Positions 48,850 through 57,137 of a stretch of 64,000 nucleotides of DNA are shown piece after piece (the stretch's first letter is position 1; each line of letters opens with the position of its first letter). The notes under the pieces are model-generated. The model did no database searches and had not been told where the DNA came from. It saw only the letters and a list, made by a program, of their open reading frames with translations. The stretch is taken from contig JBCCQH010000001.1 in NCBI GenBank assembly GCA_039024435.1, positions 62,001-126,000 of the forward strand. Reading direction: 5' to 3'. The DNA is from JBCCQH01 sp039024435 (lineage in GTDB: Bacteria > Bacteroidota > Bacteroidia > J057 > JADKCL01). Both the position numbers and the translations under genes were made by a program.

Positions 48850-51117
48850 ATGGATTCCGATAAAACATTGTACATCAATCCCAATTATGCGATGAAGCAA
48901 GTGGACGAAGGTCTTTTCTTCCTCTCAGAATTGGAACAACAAACCCTTTCCGGCAAAGCGTTTGCCCAAGTGGCGCCCTACCTCGACGGGCAGCATTCCA
49001 GCAACGAAATCGTCGAAAAAATCCTCGCGGAAGACAAATTCGCCCCGTTGGCGGAAATCTATTACGTCCTGGAAATCATGAAACAGAAGGGCTACCTGAT
49101 CCAGGACGAATCCCTGATTTCCGATCCCACCATCGCCTATTGGGACCGTTTTCCCCGCCAGGACGATCCGGCCCTGCCGGAAATTGAGCGCACGGTGAAA
49201 ATCACCGATCTCAGCCAAAATCCGGAAACGGCCCGCGCTCTGCGCAAATCACTGCGCGAAATGGGAATTTCGCTGCGCAAAAAAGCGGCGCTCGAAATCG
49301 TCGTGGTAGAAAACTATCTGGACCGCCGCCTGCTGGAAATCAACCGGAAAAACCGCGCCAAAGGCCAGGTTTGGTTGCCGTTTAAGCCGAGTGGTCAAGT
49401 CCTGTACTTCGGTCCGGTATTCAACCAGACGGAAGACGGACCGTGTTTTGCCTGTCTGCGCAAGCGCCTGAGCGCCAATCGCGAAGTCGAAACCTTCATC
49501 ATGGACCGGGATCCGGAAGCACCGTACATCCCGACTGCCTCCGCGATTTCTTCGGCTCCGTTGCGCATTTCCGCGAATTTGGCCGCGCTGGAAATCAGCC
49601 GCTTTTTTGCCCTCGGTGGCAGCCATCCCTTACTAGCCGACAAGCTGCTCACCTACAGCATGTTGCACCAACAAACCCAACACCATCATCTCGTAAAGCG
49701 CCCGCAGTGTCCGGTTTGTGGCGATCCCGCCGCCCACGCGGAAAAGCCGCAGCCCCCCGTTTTGCAAAGTGTAACCAAACGCTTTACCCAAGATGGCGGT
49801 CACCGGACGGCAACCCCGGAAGAAACCTTCCAGCGCTACGAGCACCACATTTCTCCCGTGACCGGTATCGTCAATAACCTGAGCCGGATCACCGAATCAG
49901 AAGATATGATCCACTCCTATTTCGCCGGGCACAATACCGCCGCGCGTTACCGAGATCTGCTTTCCCTGAAAAGCGGTCTTCGCAGCAAAGCGGGCGGAAA
50001 AGGAAAATCCGACATTCAGGCGCGCGTAAGTGGCCTTTGCGAAGCAATTGAGCGGTATTCCGGACTTTACGAAGGCTACGAAAAAACCGTTCTCGCAAGC
50101 TACCGCGATCTCGGCGACGCCGCGATCCACCCCAATGCCTGCATGAATTTCAGCGAGTATCAGTATTCCATTCGCGAGAAGTGGAACCAATTTACCGGCG
50201 GATTCCAAACGATTCCCGAAGCCTTTGATCCCGATCTGGTCACCGAGTGGAGCCCGGTGTGGTCGCTCACCGAAAACCGCTACAAATATCTGCCCACCGC
50301 CTATCTTTATTTTTCCTACGGCAAGAAAAAGGACCAATTTTTCACTTGGGCCGATTCCAACGGCAATGCTTCCGGGAATACCCTTGAAGAGGCCATATTG
50401 CAGGGTTTTTTTGAATTGGTGGAACGGGATGCGGTGGCCCTGTGGTGGTACAACCGACTCGCGCGGCCGGGCGTCAACCTCGCCAGTTTTCAGGACGACT
50501 GGATGCAGAATCTCGTGGCCCGCTACGCCGATCTCAACCGCGAAATCTGGGCGCTGGACCTCACTTCCGACTTTGGGATTCCGGTGTTTGCCGGGATCAG
50601 CCGGCGCACCGATAAAAATGTCGAAGACATCATTGTGGGCTTTGGCGCTCACTTTGACGCCCGGATCGCGCTTACCCGCGCGCTGACCGAGGTTAACCAG
50701 TTCATTCCGGCGGTCATGCATGTAAAGGCCGAAGGCGAACCGGATTACCGATTTGATGATCCAGCGATGCTGTATTGGTGGAAAAATGCCACCGCGGCCA
50801 ACCAGCCCTACATTCTCCCGGCGAGCGATCAACCGGAAAAGGTCTGGAGTGATTTTCCCCAAACCTTCCGGAACGACATTCGGGAAGATGTGCTCGACTG
50901 CCAGGCGCGGGTCGAAAGCAAAGGACTGGAAATGCTGATCATGGACCAAACCCGTCCGGACGTGGGCATGCCGGTCGCGAAGGTCATCGTGCCGGGAATG
51001 CGGCACTTTTGGGCCCGCTTCGGTCCGGGCCGCCTCTACGATGTTCCGGTGCAGATGGGGTGGCGAGACACGCCCATCGCCGAAATCGATCTCAATCCCA
51101 TTCCCATGTTCATCTGA
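48850..51117 (+). CDS. Fused TOMM cyclodehydratase (RRE/E1-like plus YcaO)
   Basis: The 755-residue enzyme converts Cys/Ser/Thr of the precursor cores to azolines. Residues about 1-90 form a PqqD/RRE-like winged helix for leader binding (LLSG-type TLSGKAFAQVAPYLDGQ). About 95-330 is the E1-like partner domain, with a probable structural zinc site formed by Cys199, Cys202 (CFAC) and Cys287, Cys290 (CPVC). About 340-755 is YcaO: the ATP-binding GKGKSDIQARVSGLCEAIER and NGNASGNTLEEA then ELVERDAVALWWY motifs, and a Pro-containing C-terminus (LNPIPMFI) close to the PxPxP end needed for activity. C-D fusions are known in TOMM clusters. It is 7 bases ahead of the dehydrogenase gene. Confidence 0.93.
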   Translation: MDSDKTLYINPNYAMKQVDEGLFFLSELEQQTLSGKAFAQVAPYLDGQHSSNEIVEKILAEDKFAPLAEIYYVLEIMKQKGYLIQDESLISDPTIAYWDRFPRQDDPALPEIERTVKITDLSQNPETARALRKSLREMGISLRKKAALEIVVVENYLDRRLLEINRKNRAKGQVWLPFKPSGQVLYFGPVFNQTEDGPCFACLRKRLSANREVETFIMDRDPEAPYIPTASAISSAPLRISANLAALEISRFFALGGSHPLLADKLLTYSMLHQQTQHHHLVKRPQCPVCGDPAAHAEKPQPPVLQSVTKRFTQDGGHRTATPEETFQRYEHHISPVTGIVNNLSRITESEDMIHSYFAGHNTAARYRDLLSLKSGLRSKAGGKGKSDIQARVSGLCEAIERYSGLYEGYEKTVLASYRDLGDAAIHPNACMNFSEYQYSIREKWNQFTGGFQTIPEAFDPDLVTEWSPVWSLTENRYKYLPTAYLYFSYGKKKDQFFTWADSNGNASGNTLEEAILQGFFELVERDAVALWWYNRLARPGVNLASFQDDWMQNLVARYADLNREIWALDLTSDFGIPVFAGISRRTDKNVEDIIVGFGAHFDARIALTRALTEVNQFIPAVMHVKAEGEPDYRFDDPAMLYWWKNATAANQPYILPASDQPEKVWSDFPQTFRNDIREDVLDCQARVESKGLEMLIMDQTRPDVGMPVAKVIVPGMRHFWARFGPGRLYDVPVQMGWRDTPIAEIDLNPIPMFI

Positions 51118-51124
51118 AATTGCC

Positions 51125-52558
51125 ATGAAAATCAAAATCCATTACCAATTTGCGCCGGACACCCGGCTGGAAAAAGACGACAACGGCCAATTGAAGTTGT
51201 TCACGTCACTCGGCGAATTTCCCGTCCAATCGGAAACCGAGGCGCTCGAAAAACTCCTCTTTCACTTGCAGGAAACGGCACTGACCGAGAAAGAAATGAC
51301 CGAAATTTTCATCGCGGCGGGCGGAATTTCGGAACTGGCCCTGATGTACTATTTCCTGGAACAAACCCGGACCAGCCGCGTCCTGCAGATGAAAATCGGA
51401 CCGGCGGCGGATCCGCTGGTCATCATGGTCTCCCAATCGCCGCTGTTTCGCCCCCATGCGGAGCTGCCCGCACCGGGAAAAGCCTATCTCCTTAGCCGAT
51501 TTGCGTTTATGCGGCGCCATGACGGCCGCTTTCGGCTGGAAAATCCCAAGGCTTATGCCTGCTTCGTGATTCAGGATCCCCAAGTGGCGGCTTTCCTGCA
51601 CGAACTCGACAAACCCGTGGTGCTCGATGCCGCCATCGCGGAAAAGTCCCCGGCATTTGTGGAATTGATTGCTTTGCTGATCGGGCAGGGCTATTTGACC
51701 CAGGTCGCGGAGGACGGTCAAACGGAAGAGGATGCCGATCAGCGCCTTCGGACCTGGGAGTTTCACGATTTGTTGTTTCACAGCCGCAGTCGGATGGGCC
51801 GCCACGACGGGGCCTCGGGGGCGACCTTCCCTTTTCAGGACGAAATGGAACCGCTGCCCGCATTCAAAGAAATGGCGGACGATTTGCCGGTCATCCCGCT
51901 GTACAAGCCGGACATGCAGAAAGTTGCGAAAACCGACCTGCCATTTTCGGTGGTGCTGGAATCCCGTTGCTCGGTTCGGAAATACGGAAAGACGCCGATC
52001 ACTCTGGAGCAAATCGGGGAGTTTTTCTACCGGAGTGCCCGGGTGCGCGGTCTGAGCAAGCGCGACGAGAAAAAGGAGCGCTTGTACGACATGTCGAATC
52101 GCCCTTACCCCAACGGTGGTGCCAGTTATGAGCTGGAATTGTACCTGACCGTGAACGAATGCGTGGGACTGGAACGCGGGATTTACCATTACGATCCGAT
52201 GCAGCACGTCTTGCGCCGGGTTCGGGAAGATGGCGAATACGTGCAGTATTTGTTGCACGATGCGTGGATGTCGGCGGCAAAATTGGTTTATCCCCAAGTG
52301 CTCATCACCTACGCGCCCCGCTTCCAGCGCCTGAGTTGGAAGTACCGCGGCATGGGCTATTCGGCCAGCCTCAAAAACGTGGGCTCACTTTACCAAACCA
52401 TGTATTTGGTGGCGACCGCGATGGGACTCGCGCCCTGCGGCCTCGGCAACGGCAATGCGGAATTGTTTGCCCGGGCGACCGGAATCGACTACTACCTGGA
52501 ATCTTCCACGGCGGAGTTCATCCTGGGGTCGCTGCCGGAAGAATTTGCCCAGAATTAA
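51125..52558 (+). CDS. SagB-type FMN-dependent azoline dehydrogenase
   Basis: The 477-residue protein has an N-terminal half (about 1-270) that is SagB-type and poorly conserved, possibly leader-binding. Residues about 275-477 are the nitroreductase fold: ESRCSVRKYGKTPITLEQIG as the FMN-phosphate loop, RPYPNGGASYELELYLTVN, GIYHYDP, and the ATAMGLAPCGLGNG segment near the flavin. It oxidises azolines to azoles, completing thiazole/oxazole formation. The ATG at 51125 lies 7 bases after the cyclodehydratase stop. No exporter, leader protease or extra tailoring enzyme follows; the next gene is on the other strand. Confidence 0.93.
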   Translation: MKIKIHYQFAPDTRLEKDDNGQLKLFTSLGEFPVQSETEALEKLLFHLQETALTEKEMTEIFIAAGGISELALMYYFLEQTRTSRVLQMKIGPAADPLVIMVSQSPLFRPHAELPAPGKAYLLSRFAFMRRHDGRFRLENPKAYACFVIQDPQVAAFLHELDKPVVLDAAIAEKSPAFVELIALLIGQGYLTQVAEDGQTEEDADQRLRTWEFHDLLFHSRSRMGRHDGASGATFPFQDEMEPLPAFKEMADDLPVIPLYKPDMQKVAKTDLPFSVVLESRCSVRKYGKTPITLEQIGEFFYRSARVRGLSKRDEKKERLYDMSNRPYPNGGASYELELYLTVNECVGLERGIYHYDPMQHVLRRVREDGEYVQYLLHDAWMSAAKLVYPQVLITYAPRFQRLSWKYRGMGYSASLKNVGSLYQTMYLVATAMGLAPCGLGNGNAELFARATGIDYYLESSTAEFILGSLPEEFAQN

Positions 52559-52649
52559 CGAAATCACCTCAGCGGTCCCGGGAGGATCCGCTGGGGTCCG
52601 AAACAAGTTTGATGTTAGAGGAATCCAACTCTCTGAGTGGAAGACGTGT

Positions 52650-52690
52650 CCACTGCCTTTCGGGGCAGTGGCGCGTTCTTTTTTATTCAC
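52650..52690. terminator. Terminator between RiPP operon and hydrolase gene
   Basis: CCACTGCC and GGCAGTGG with a TTTCGG loop are followed on the plus strand by a T-rich run ending in six T. A second, GC-rich hairpin without T-run lies at 52567-52596. Together they close the RiPP operon; the convergent hydrolase gene ends at 52691. Confidence 0.75.
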
Positions 52691-53632
52691 TCACGGGCGA
52701 AAAAATCCATTGAGCAGCTCGATAAAATAGGCCCGCTGATCGATGAAGACGCTGTGGGAAGCGGCGTCCACCACGCGGAAATCTTTTTTCCCCAGGAGCA
52801 CGGACAGATCTTCCCGGGCCGCATCGTCAAACAGTCCGTCTTCCGCCCCGTAAATGCCGAATACTGGCACGGAAGGCAGGATGGCCTTCAGATCCTCAGT
52901 GAAATTGAGCGTGGTGTACTGGTGGGCATTGTAAAAACCTTTGACCGGTTTTTGGCGCGAGTCCATGGTGATGCGGGCCTGCGGATCGCTCGCCATGTCG
53001 CCGTAGATGCGCTTGGCTTCCGGTGAGAGGACGGAAGGTTGATAGAGGCCACAGGACATCGCGTGGGCAAAGCAGTAGACGGCGTAGTCGAGACGGGCAT
53101 TGTCCATGGTGTCGAGCAGGGTCATGTAGCGCAGATTGGTGGTGTCGCCTTCGGTGGTATAGTGCTTGCGGCAAGCATTGCGGATGGTTACGAAGGTCGC
53201 GGGATAGTCCAGGGGCGCGCCGACCAGCAGGATGTTGGCGACTTTTTTGGGATGATCGCCGGCAAAACGGATCGCCAATGCTCCGCCGAAACTGTGTCCG
53301 ATGAGGCTGGCTTTTTTGACTTTGGCCCGTTTCATGACCTTTTTCAGGTCTTTTTCGGCCTCGCGGAAGGTGAATTTGGCCTTTTTCACCGGTGAGCGGG
53401 CAGTCTTGCGGCGGTCGTACACGATGACGTGGTAGCCTTTCTCCGCCAGGGCTGCCGCCGCCGCTACCTCAAAGGAAGCCGAATTGTAGCCGGGGCCCCC
53501 GTGGAGGAAGACGATGGCCGGGTCGCCGGCTTGCCCGAAGCTTTTTTGGTAGAGTTTTTGGCCAAAGCCAGCGGCACCGCTCAGAAATACCAGCAGCACC
53601 AGCAGTGTAAACGTTCGCGGGAAAAAGCGCAT
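52691..53632 (-). CDS. Secreted alpha/beta hydrolase
   Basis: The 313-residue product starts with a signal peptide (MRFFPRTFTLLVLLVFLSG). The hydrolase core shows HGGPG as the oxyanion-hole motif, ASLIGHSFGGALAIRF as the nucleophile elbow, an acid in GAEDGLF, and a His in DAASHSVFID. HGGPG plus GHSFGG is typical of proline iminopeptidase-like hydrolases. The ATG at 53632 is preferred because it begins the signal peptide; an ATG at 53653 adds seven polar residues and is possible. It is convergent with the RiPP operon, so involvement in RiPP leader processing is conceivable only by proximity. Confidence 0.88.
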   Translation of the reverse strand: MRFFPRTFTLLVLLVFLSGAAGFGQKLYQKSFGQAGDPAIVFLHGGPGYNSASFEVAAAAALAEKGYHVIVYDRRKTARSPVKKAKFTFREAEKDLKKVMKRAKVKKASLIGHSFGGALAIRFAGDHPKKVANILLVGAPLDYPATFVTIRNACRKHYTTEGDTTNLRYMTLLDTMDNARLDYAVYCFAHAMSCGLYQPSVLSPEAKRIYGDMASDPQARITMDSRQKPVKGFYNAHQYTTLNFTEDLKAILPSVPVFGIYGAEDGLFDDAAREDLSVLLGKKDFRVVDAASHSVFIDQRAYFIELLNGFFRP

Positions 53633-53904
53633 GTTGTATTGATTGTCCTGCATTGTGCATTCAATTAACGATGATTTCCGACAAAGTTCAAAGCCGAATT
53701 CGGTGGGATGATCGCTGCCGTGGTTTTGGGAGGCATTAGGTTTGTTGGAGCCGGGCCGTTTGTCGCTCTCGATTGCTGACCGCCGAGGTGTTGATAAATT
53801 GCGCAATTTAGGCGCGGCAATTATTCGGATCCTTGCTATTTTGTAAAACCCCTAGAGAAAACTGGCCCGCAAGCCGCATCATAAACCCCAAAGCGCTCGG
53901 CACC

Positions 53905-55344
53905 ATGCCCGAAAATGAATACCGCCTCGCCCACGGGCAAGGCTCCTCACAGTTTCTTGAAGCGGACGGCACGCAATCGGCGCTGCCGCCCCCATTGCAG
54001 TTGTTTGCTTCTGCCGCTGATCCGCAGGTGGAAAACGGAGGTGGTGACTTCCCCTGGATTGGGATGGTCCGGACAGATGCGTGGAGCAGCGGATTTTACG
54101 CCTCGCCCGACCACGCCCGCAAAACTGCTGATCTGCCCAAAGGCACCAAAGTCCGGGCGACCGCGCGCCGGGGCGGCTGGATCGAAGTCGAAATCCTCTC
54201 GGGAGCACACCGGGGTGAATGCGGCTACATCTCGCAAGAACGTTTGGAAAACTTGGAGGCGCGGTCCGGGACGCCCCATGCTGAGCCTTATGCTGCTGAA
54301 TTGTCGCCCGGAACAGAAATTGCACCGGGGACGGAGCGGATTCCGCTGGCTGGGGACGGAAAAGACGCCTTGTTCTACGCTCGGGAAGGAGATCGGATTT
54401 TCGTCGTTCCGGCGGACAAGGTAAGTTTAGGGCCCGATCCGGGAGAAGTGGAATATGAATCATTGGTGCATTCCTTCCAGGACCGCGGGGCCAGCGGATT
54501 TACGACTTTGTACGTGACCTACCCCGGGGAGGACAATTACGCGCCGATCCAGTGGTACGCGGAAGCCTCGAAAGGCGGATTGATTGACATTTGGGGAGCG
54601 TTGTTGGCAGAATTTGCCCAGCTCATCGAGCAAATGGATCCCCCTAAGTGGGCGGCAGGCAAGCAGCATCCGAATTTTTACATTGGGAATGAAGCGCACC
54701 GAGCAATTGCGGAGTACTATCGGAGCATTCACTCGGGGAGTGAGGTTTTTACCAATTCTACACCAATTGTTTCAATCTTGGAAGAGTATAAAAAACTCGG
54801 GATTGTGCCGCGATATGACAACCTTGATTCAACCGAGCTATTGGCGCGTCCTGACATCACCAATATCAACTTGCACAACCTCTTTGAAATCAAACCTTGG
54901 AAAAGTGCCGCTAAAGCTTCGACGGAAGTTATCGATTATCACCGGATTTTTCTTAAAGCCGGTATTCCTATGCAATTAGGCCCAATGTATGATCCGGGTG
55001 CAAAAGGTGCAATCCCCATGCCCGATGGATATGCTGTGTTTTATTCGCCTGAGCCAGGGGTAATTTTGTACAAATACAAAAAGAAGGGGCGTACAAAGGT
55101 TCCCCAGGAAGTACCGAAGACTTACACTGCCCCTTACGCTGAACCAGATGGAATTCCGCAACCCAGGTTTGTTCCCCCAATCATTAACCCTTTCCCTGAT
55201 TACGCTCCTAGCGAGAAAAGCATTTGGGATTGGGAGTACTGGGAAGAGGTTACTGGTCTGACTGGGGTCGCTCTGCTGATTTACTTGATTCTCTCCGAGG
55301 GATCGCGTTTATTTCCCCCTCGGAATGCAATACCGATTCCATAA
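53905..55344 (+). CDS. Polymorphic-toxin-like protein with probable nuclease tip
   Basis: The 479-residue protein lacks a signal peptide. The N-terminus (MPENEYRLAHGQGSSQ) contains the motif LPPPLQLFASAADP, like cargo leaders of phage-tail-like injection systems. Residues about 45-115 form an SH3-like domain (VRTDAWSSGFYASPDHA, LPKGTKVRATARRGGWIEVE). About 250-420 resembles a PD-(D/E)xK nuclease: ARPDITNINLHNLFEIKPW with candidate Asp317, Glu328 and Lys330, preceded by a helix with Glu/His (IGNEAHRAIAEYY). A hydrophobic segment (GLTGVALLIYLIL) lies near residue 455. The C-terminal half and the next gene are AT-richer than the N-terminal half, as expected of exchanged toxin tips. Start: ATG at 53905. 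Confidence 0.75.
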   Translation: MPENEYRLAHGQGSSQFLEADGTQSALPPPLQLFASAADPQVENGGGDFPWIGMVRTDAWSSGFYASPDHARKTADLPKGTKVRATARRGGWIEVEILSGAHRGECGYISQERLENLEARSGTPHAEPYAAELSPGTEIAPGTERIPLAGDGKDALFYAREGDRIFVVPADKVSLGPDPGEVEYESLVHSFQDRGASGFTTLYVTYPGEDNYAPIQWYAEASKGGLIDIWGALLAEFAQLIEQMDPPKWAAGKQHPNFYIGNEAHRAIAEYYRSIHSGSEVFTNSTPIVSILEEYKKLGIVPRYDNLDSTELLARPDITNINLHNLFEIKPWKSAAKASTEVIDYHRIFLKAGIPMQLGPMYDPGAKGAIPMPDGYAVFYSPEPGVILYKYKKKGRTKVPQEVPKTYTAPYAEPDGIPQPRFVPPIINPFPDYAPSEKSIWDWEYWEEVTGLTGVALLIYLILSEGSRLFPPRNAIPIP

Positions 55345-55965
55345 ATGATATTTGAGATGAAGATTCCCAAAATTTTATTTGGCATCGGGAAGGAAGTACA
55401 TCGTCCAGTCGGACGATGGATGACCAAGGTAAAGAGAGACAGGCAGTGGCCATTGCTTCCCGAAGTAGAGTTTGTCGACACCACGGAAACAGTCCCGCCA
55501 GGATCTCCGGAACGGGTCATATTTGACATAGATCCTCAGATTGGTATGCAGAACCATTTCCGGGTTTATTCTCCCGCTCGGTACTTCAAATTTGCCTGTG
55601 ACATGGAGCCGTTTCAGGAAGAGCTCAAGTTGTTTTACGACGGGCTGGTGGAATCTACCTGGGGCTTGCTCTGCTTGTTGCCTTATGGGAGTTACATTCC
55701 CAGTTTAGAAGTGGATCGGGACCGTTGTGTGAGATTTTTTGAACGTCTGAATGAGGATTGGGATCTCTTTCTCGATGAACGTCATCTCTTTGAGCACGTT
55801 CGGTTTAGCGAGAGGACCGGGACTTACTTTTGGAATGAGACCTACACCAAGCTGTTTCCGGCGCTTGTGAGAGCAGGTGTTCCGGAAAATGTGGTTGGAA
55901 ATACAGACCTCAAAACCGCCGACGACTACCAAGTTCCCCGTTGGATCGAAGAATACATCCTTTGA
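55345..55965 (+). CDS. Probable immunity protein for the 53905-55344 toxin
   Basis: The 206-residue soluble, acidic protein has no recognised family. Its ATG follows the toxin stop codon directly (TAAATG), so the two are translated together. AT-rich composition matches the toxin tip region. Acidic, short, unannotated products placed right after a toxin tip are usually the cognate immunity proteins; here that is inference. An ATG four codons in (55357) is an alternative start. It is the last plus-strand gene before the convergent membrane-protein gene. Confidence 0.72.
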   Translation: MIFEMKIPKILFGIGKEVHRPVGRWMTKVKRDRQWPLLPEVEFVDTTETVPPGSPERVIFDIDPQIGMQNHFRVYSPARYFKFACDMEPFQEELKLFYDGLVESTWGLLCLLPYGSYIPSLEVDRDRCVRFFERLNEDWDLFLDERHLFEHVRFSERTGTYFWNETYTKLFPALVRAGVPENVVGNTDLKTADDYQVPRWIEEYIL

Positions 55966-56020
55966 ATCGGTAAGTTTCTCTTTGGTGCCAACTCCGCCGT
56001 CTCCCGCCCTGCATCGCCCC

Positions 56021-56755
56021 TCACTCGGCGGAATTTCTCTTCTGTTCCCGCCGCAGTATGATCAGTTGCCGGATGGAGACCACGTGCAGCAGCATCGCGT
56101 AGGGGGCCACAAACCCGGGCAGGAGCGCAAAGGGGAAGTACCCGATAAAGGTGTTTTCTGGTTCCAATACGCCCACGGCTGGTGTCGACAGCACGGCAAT
56201 GGTGAGGATATTCAGCAACAGCGCCAATCCGACAAAGTTCCACACCAGCGCCAGGCCGTGCCGTTGGCGACCTTGCCCGTAGGCCAGCCAGGCGATGATC
56301 GGCGCGCTGATCCCGGCCAGGATATCAAAGTTTAACCCTTCAAAGGTCATCTGAATCGGAGTATCGCCATTTTCGTAGTTGAGCCAGAGCACGATTTCCA
56401 CCAGGATTCGGAACACCTGTGGCCAGATCAACCAAGCTGGGTTAATGGTGCGCAAGGTCTGCCCAAAGCGCCGATTCACCGCCAAAATCGCAATGAAGCC
56501 CATTGTGGCCACCACCGCAAACATGATCCGCGGCGGAAACACGTCCATCCGGTGAAATACCCCTTTCAGGGACAAAAACATCAACAAGCCGATCCAGGCG
56601 ATCATCCCCAACACCACTTGGTACAGTACCGCGGAAAAGTTGGGGACCTGGTTGTTTTGCAAGATGCGCGCCAGGCCCATGACCGTGAGCACGAACAGAA
56701 AACCGACCACGGCGAAGAACAGGATGACGGAGAGCGGAGTGAATTCGGGAGGCAT
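56021..56755 (-). CDS. Seven-helix membrane protein, unknown function
   Basis: The 244-residue protein has about seven hydrophobic helices covering most of its length (for example SVILFFAVVGFLFVLTVMGL, VVLGMIAWIGLLMFLSL, IMFAVVATMGFIAILAV). No family could be named; it resembles uncharacterised integral membrane proteins of Bacteroidota with a short charged C-terminus (LRREQKRNSAE). The ATG at 56755 (MPPEFTPLS) was preferred over the frame start at 56878, whose extra residues are basic and non-hydrophobic. Confidence 0.78.
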   Translation of the reverse strand: MPPEFTPLSVILFFAVVGFLFVLTVMGLARILQNNQVPNFSAVLYQVVLGMIAWIGLLMFLSLKGVFHRMDVFPPRIMFAVVATMGFIAILAVNRRFGQTLRTINPAWLIWPQVFRILVEIVLWLNYENGDTPIQMTFEGLNFDILAGISAPIIAWLAYGQGRQRHGLALVWNFVGLALLLNILTIAVLSTPAVGVLEPENTFIGYFPFALLPGFVAPYAMLLHVVSIRQLIILRREQKRNSAE

Positions 56756-57137
56756 ATCGGTAGCGTTTGAGTTCCGATTCAAAGGTAAACCCTTCCGGGA
56801 AAAATCCACTTGACCAAAATTGCGAAAAACAGATTTCCACCGTATTCCGCACGCCAACGCCCCCCGGACCCACCGCACAAACTTTTCCTGTGCGGGTTTG
56901 TGGAATCGTCCCGGTGCCTCCGTCCCTATTCAAAAGCGCCGCCAATTACTGCGATCAACCAGCACTATCCCCGGAACCATCCTCGCGGAACGGAAGCCCG
57001 GAACAACCCGAACGTAAAACGACATCCCCCACCCGACCAGTGCCTTCGTCGGCCAGAATCTGCATTCTGGGAGCGACGCCTTTGCCCTCGTCGGAAGGCT
57101 GCATTGGGGGATAGAAATCACCCAAATAGAACTCTCC
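56756..57137. other. Divergent region, no supported gene
   Basis: 382 bases between the leftward membrane-protein gene and the rightward collar-domain gene. Several short overlapping frames exist on both strands but none has a domain or signal peptide. It presumably holds both promoters. Confidence 0.45.
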
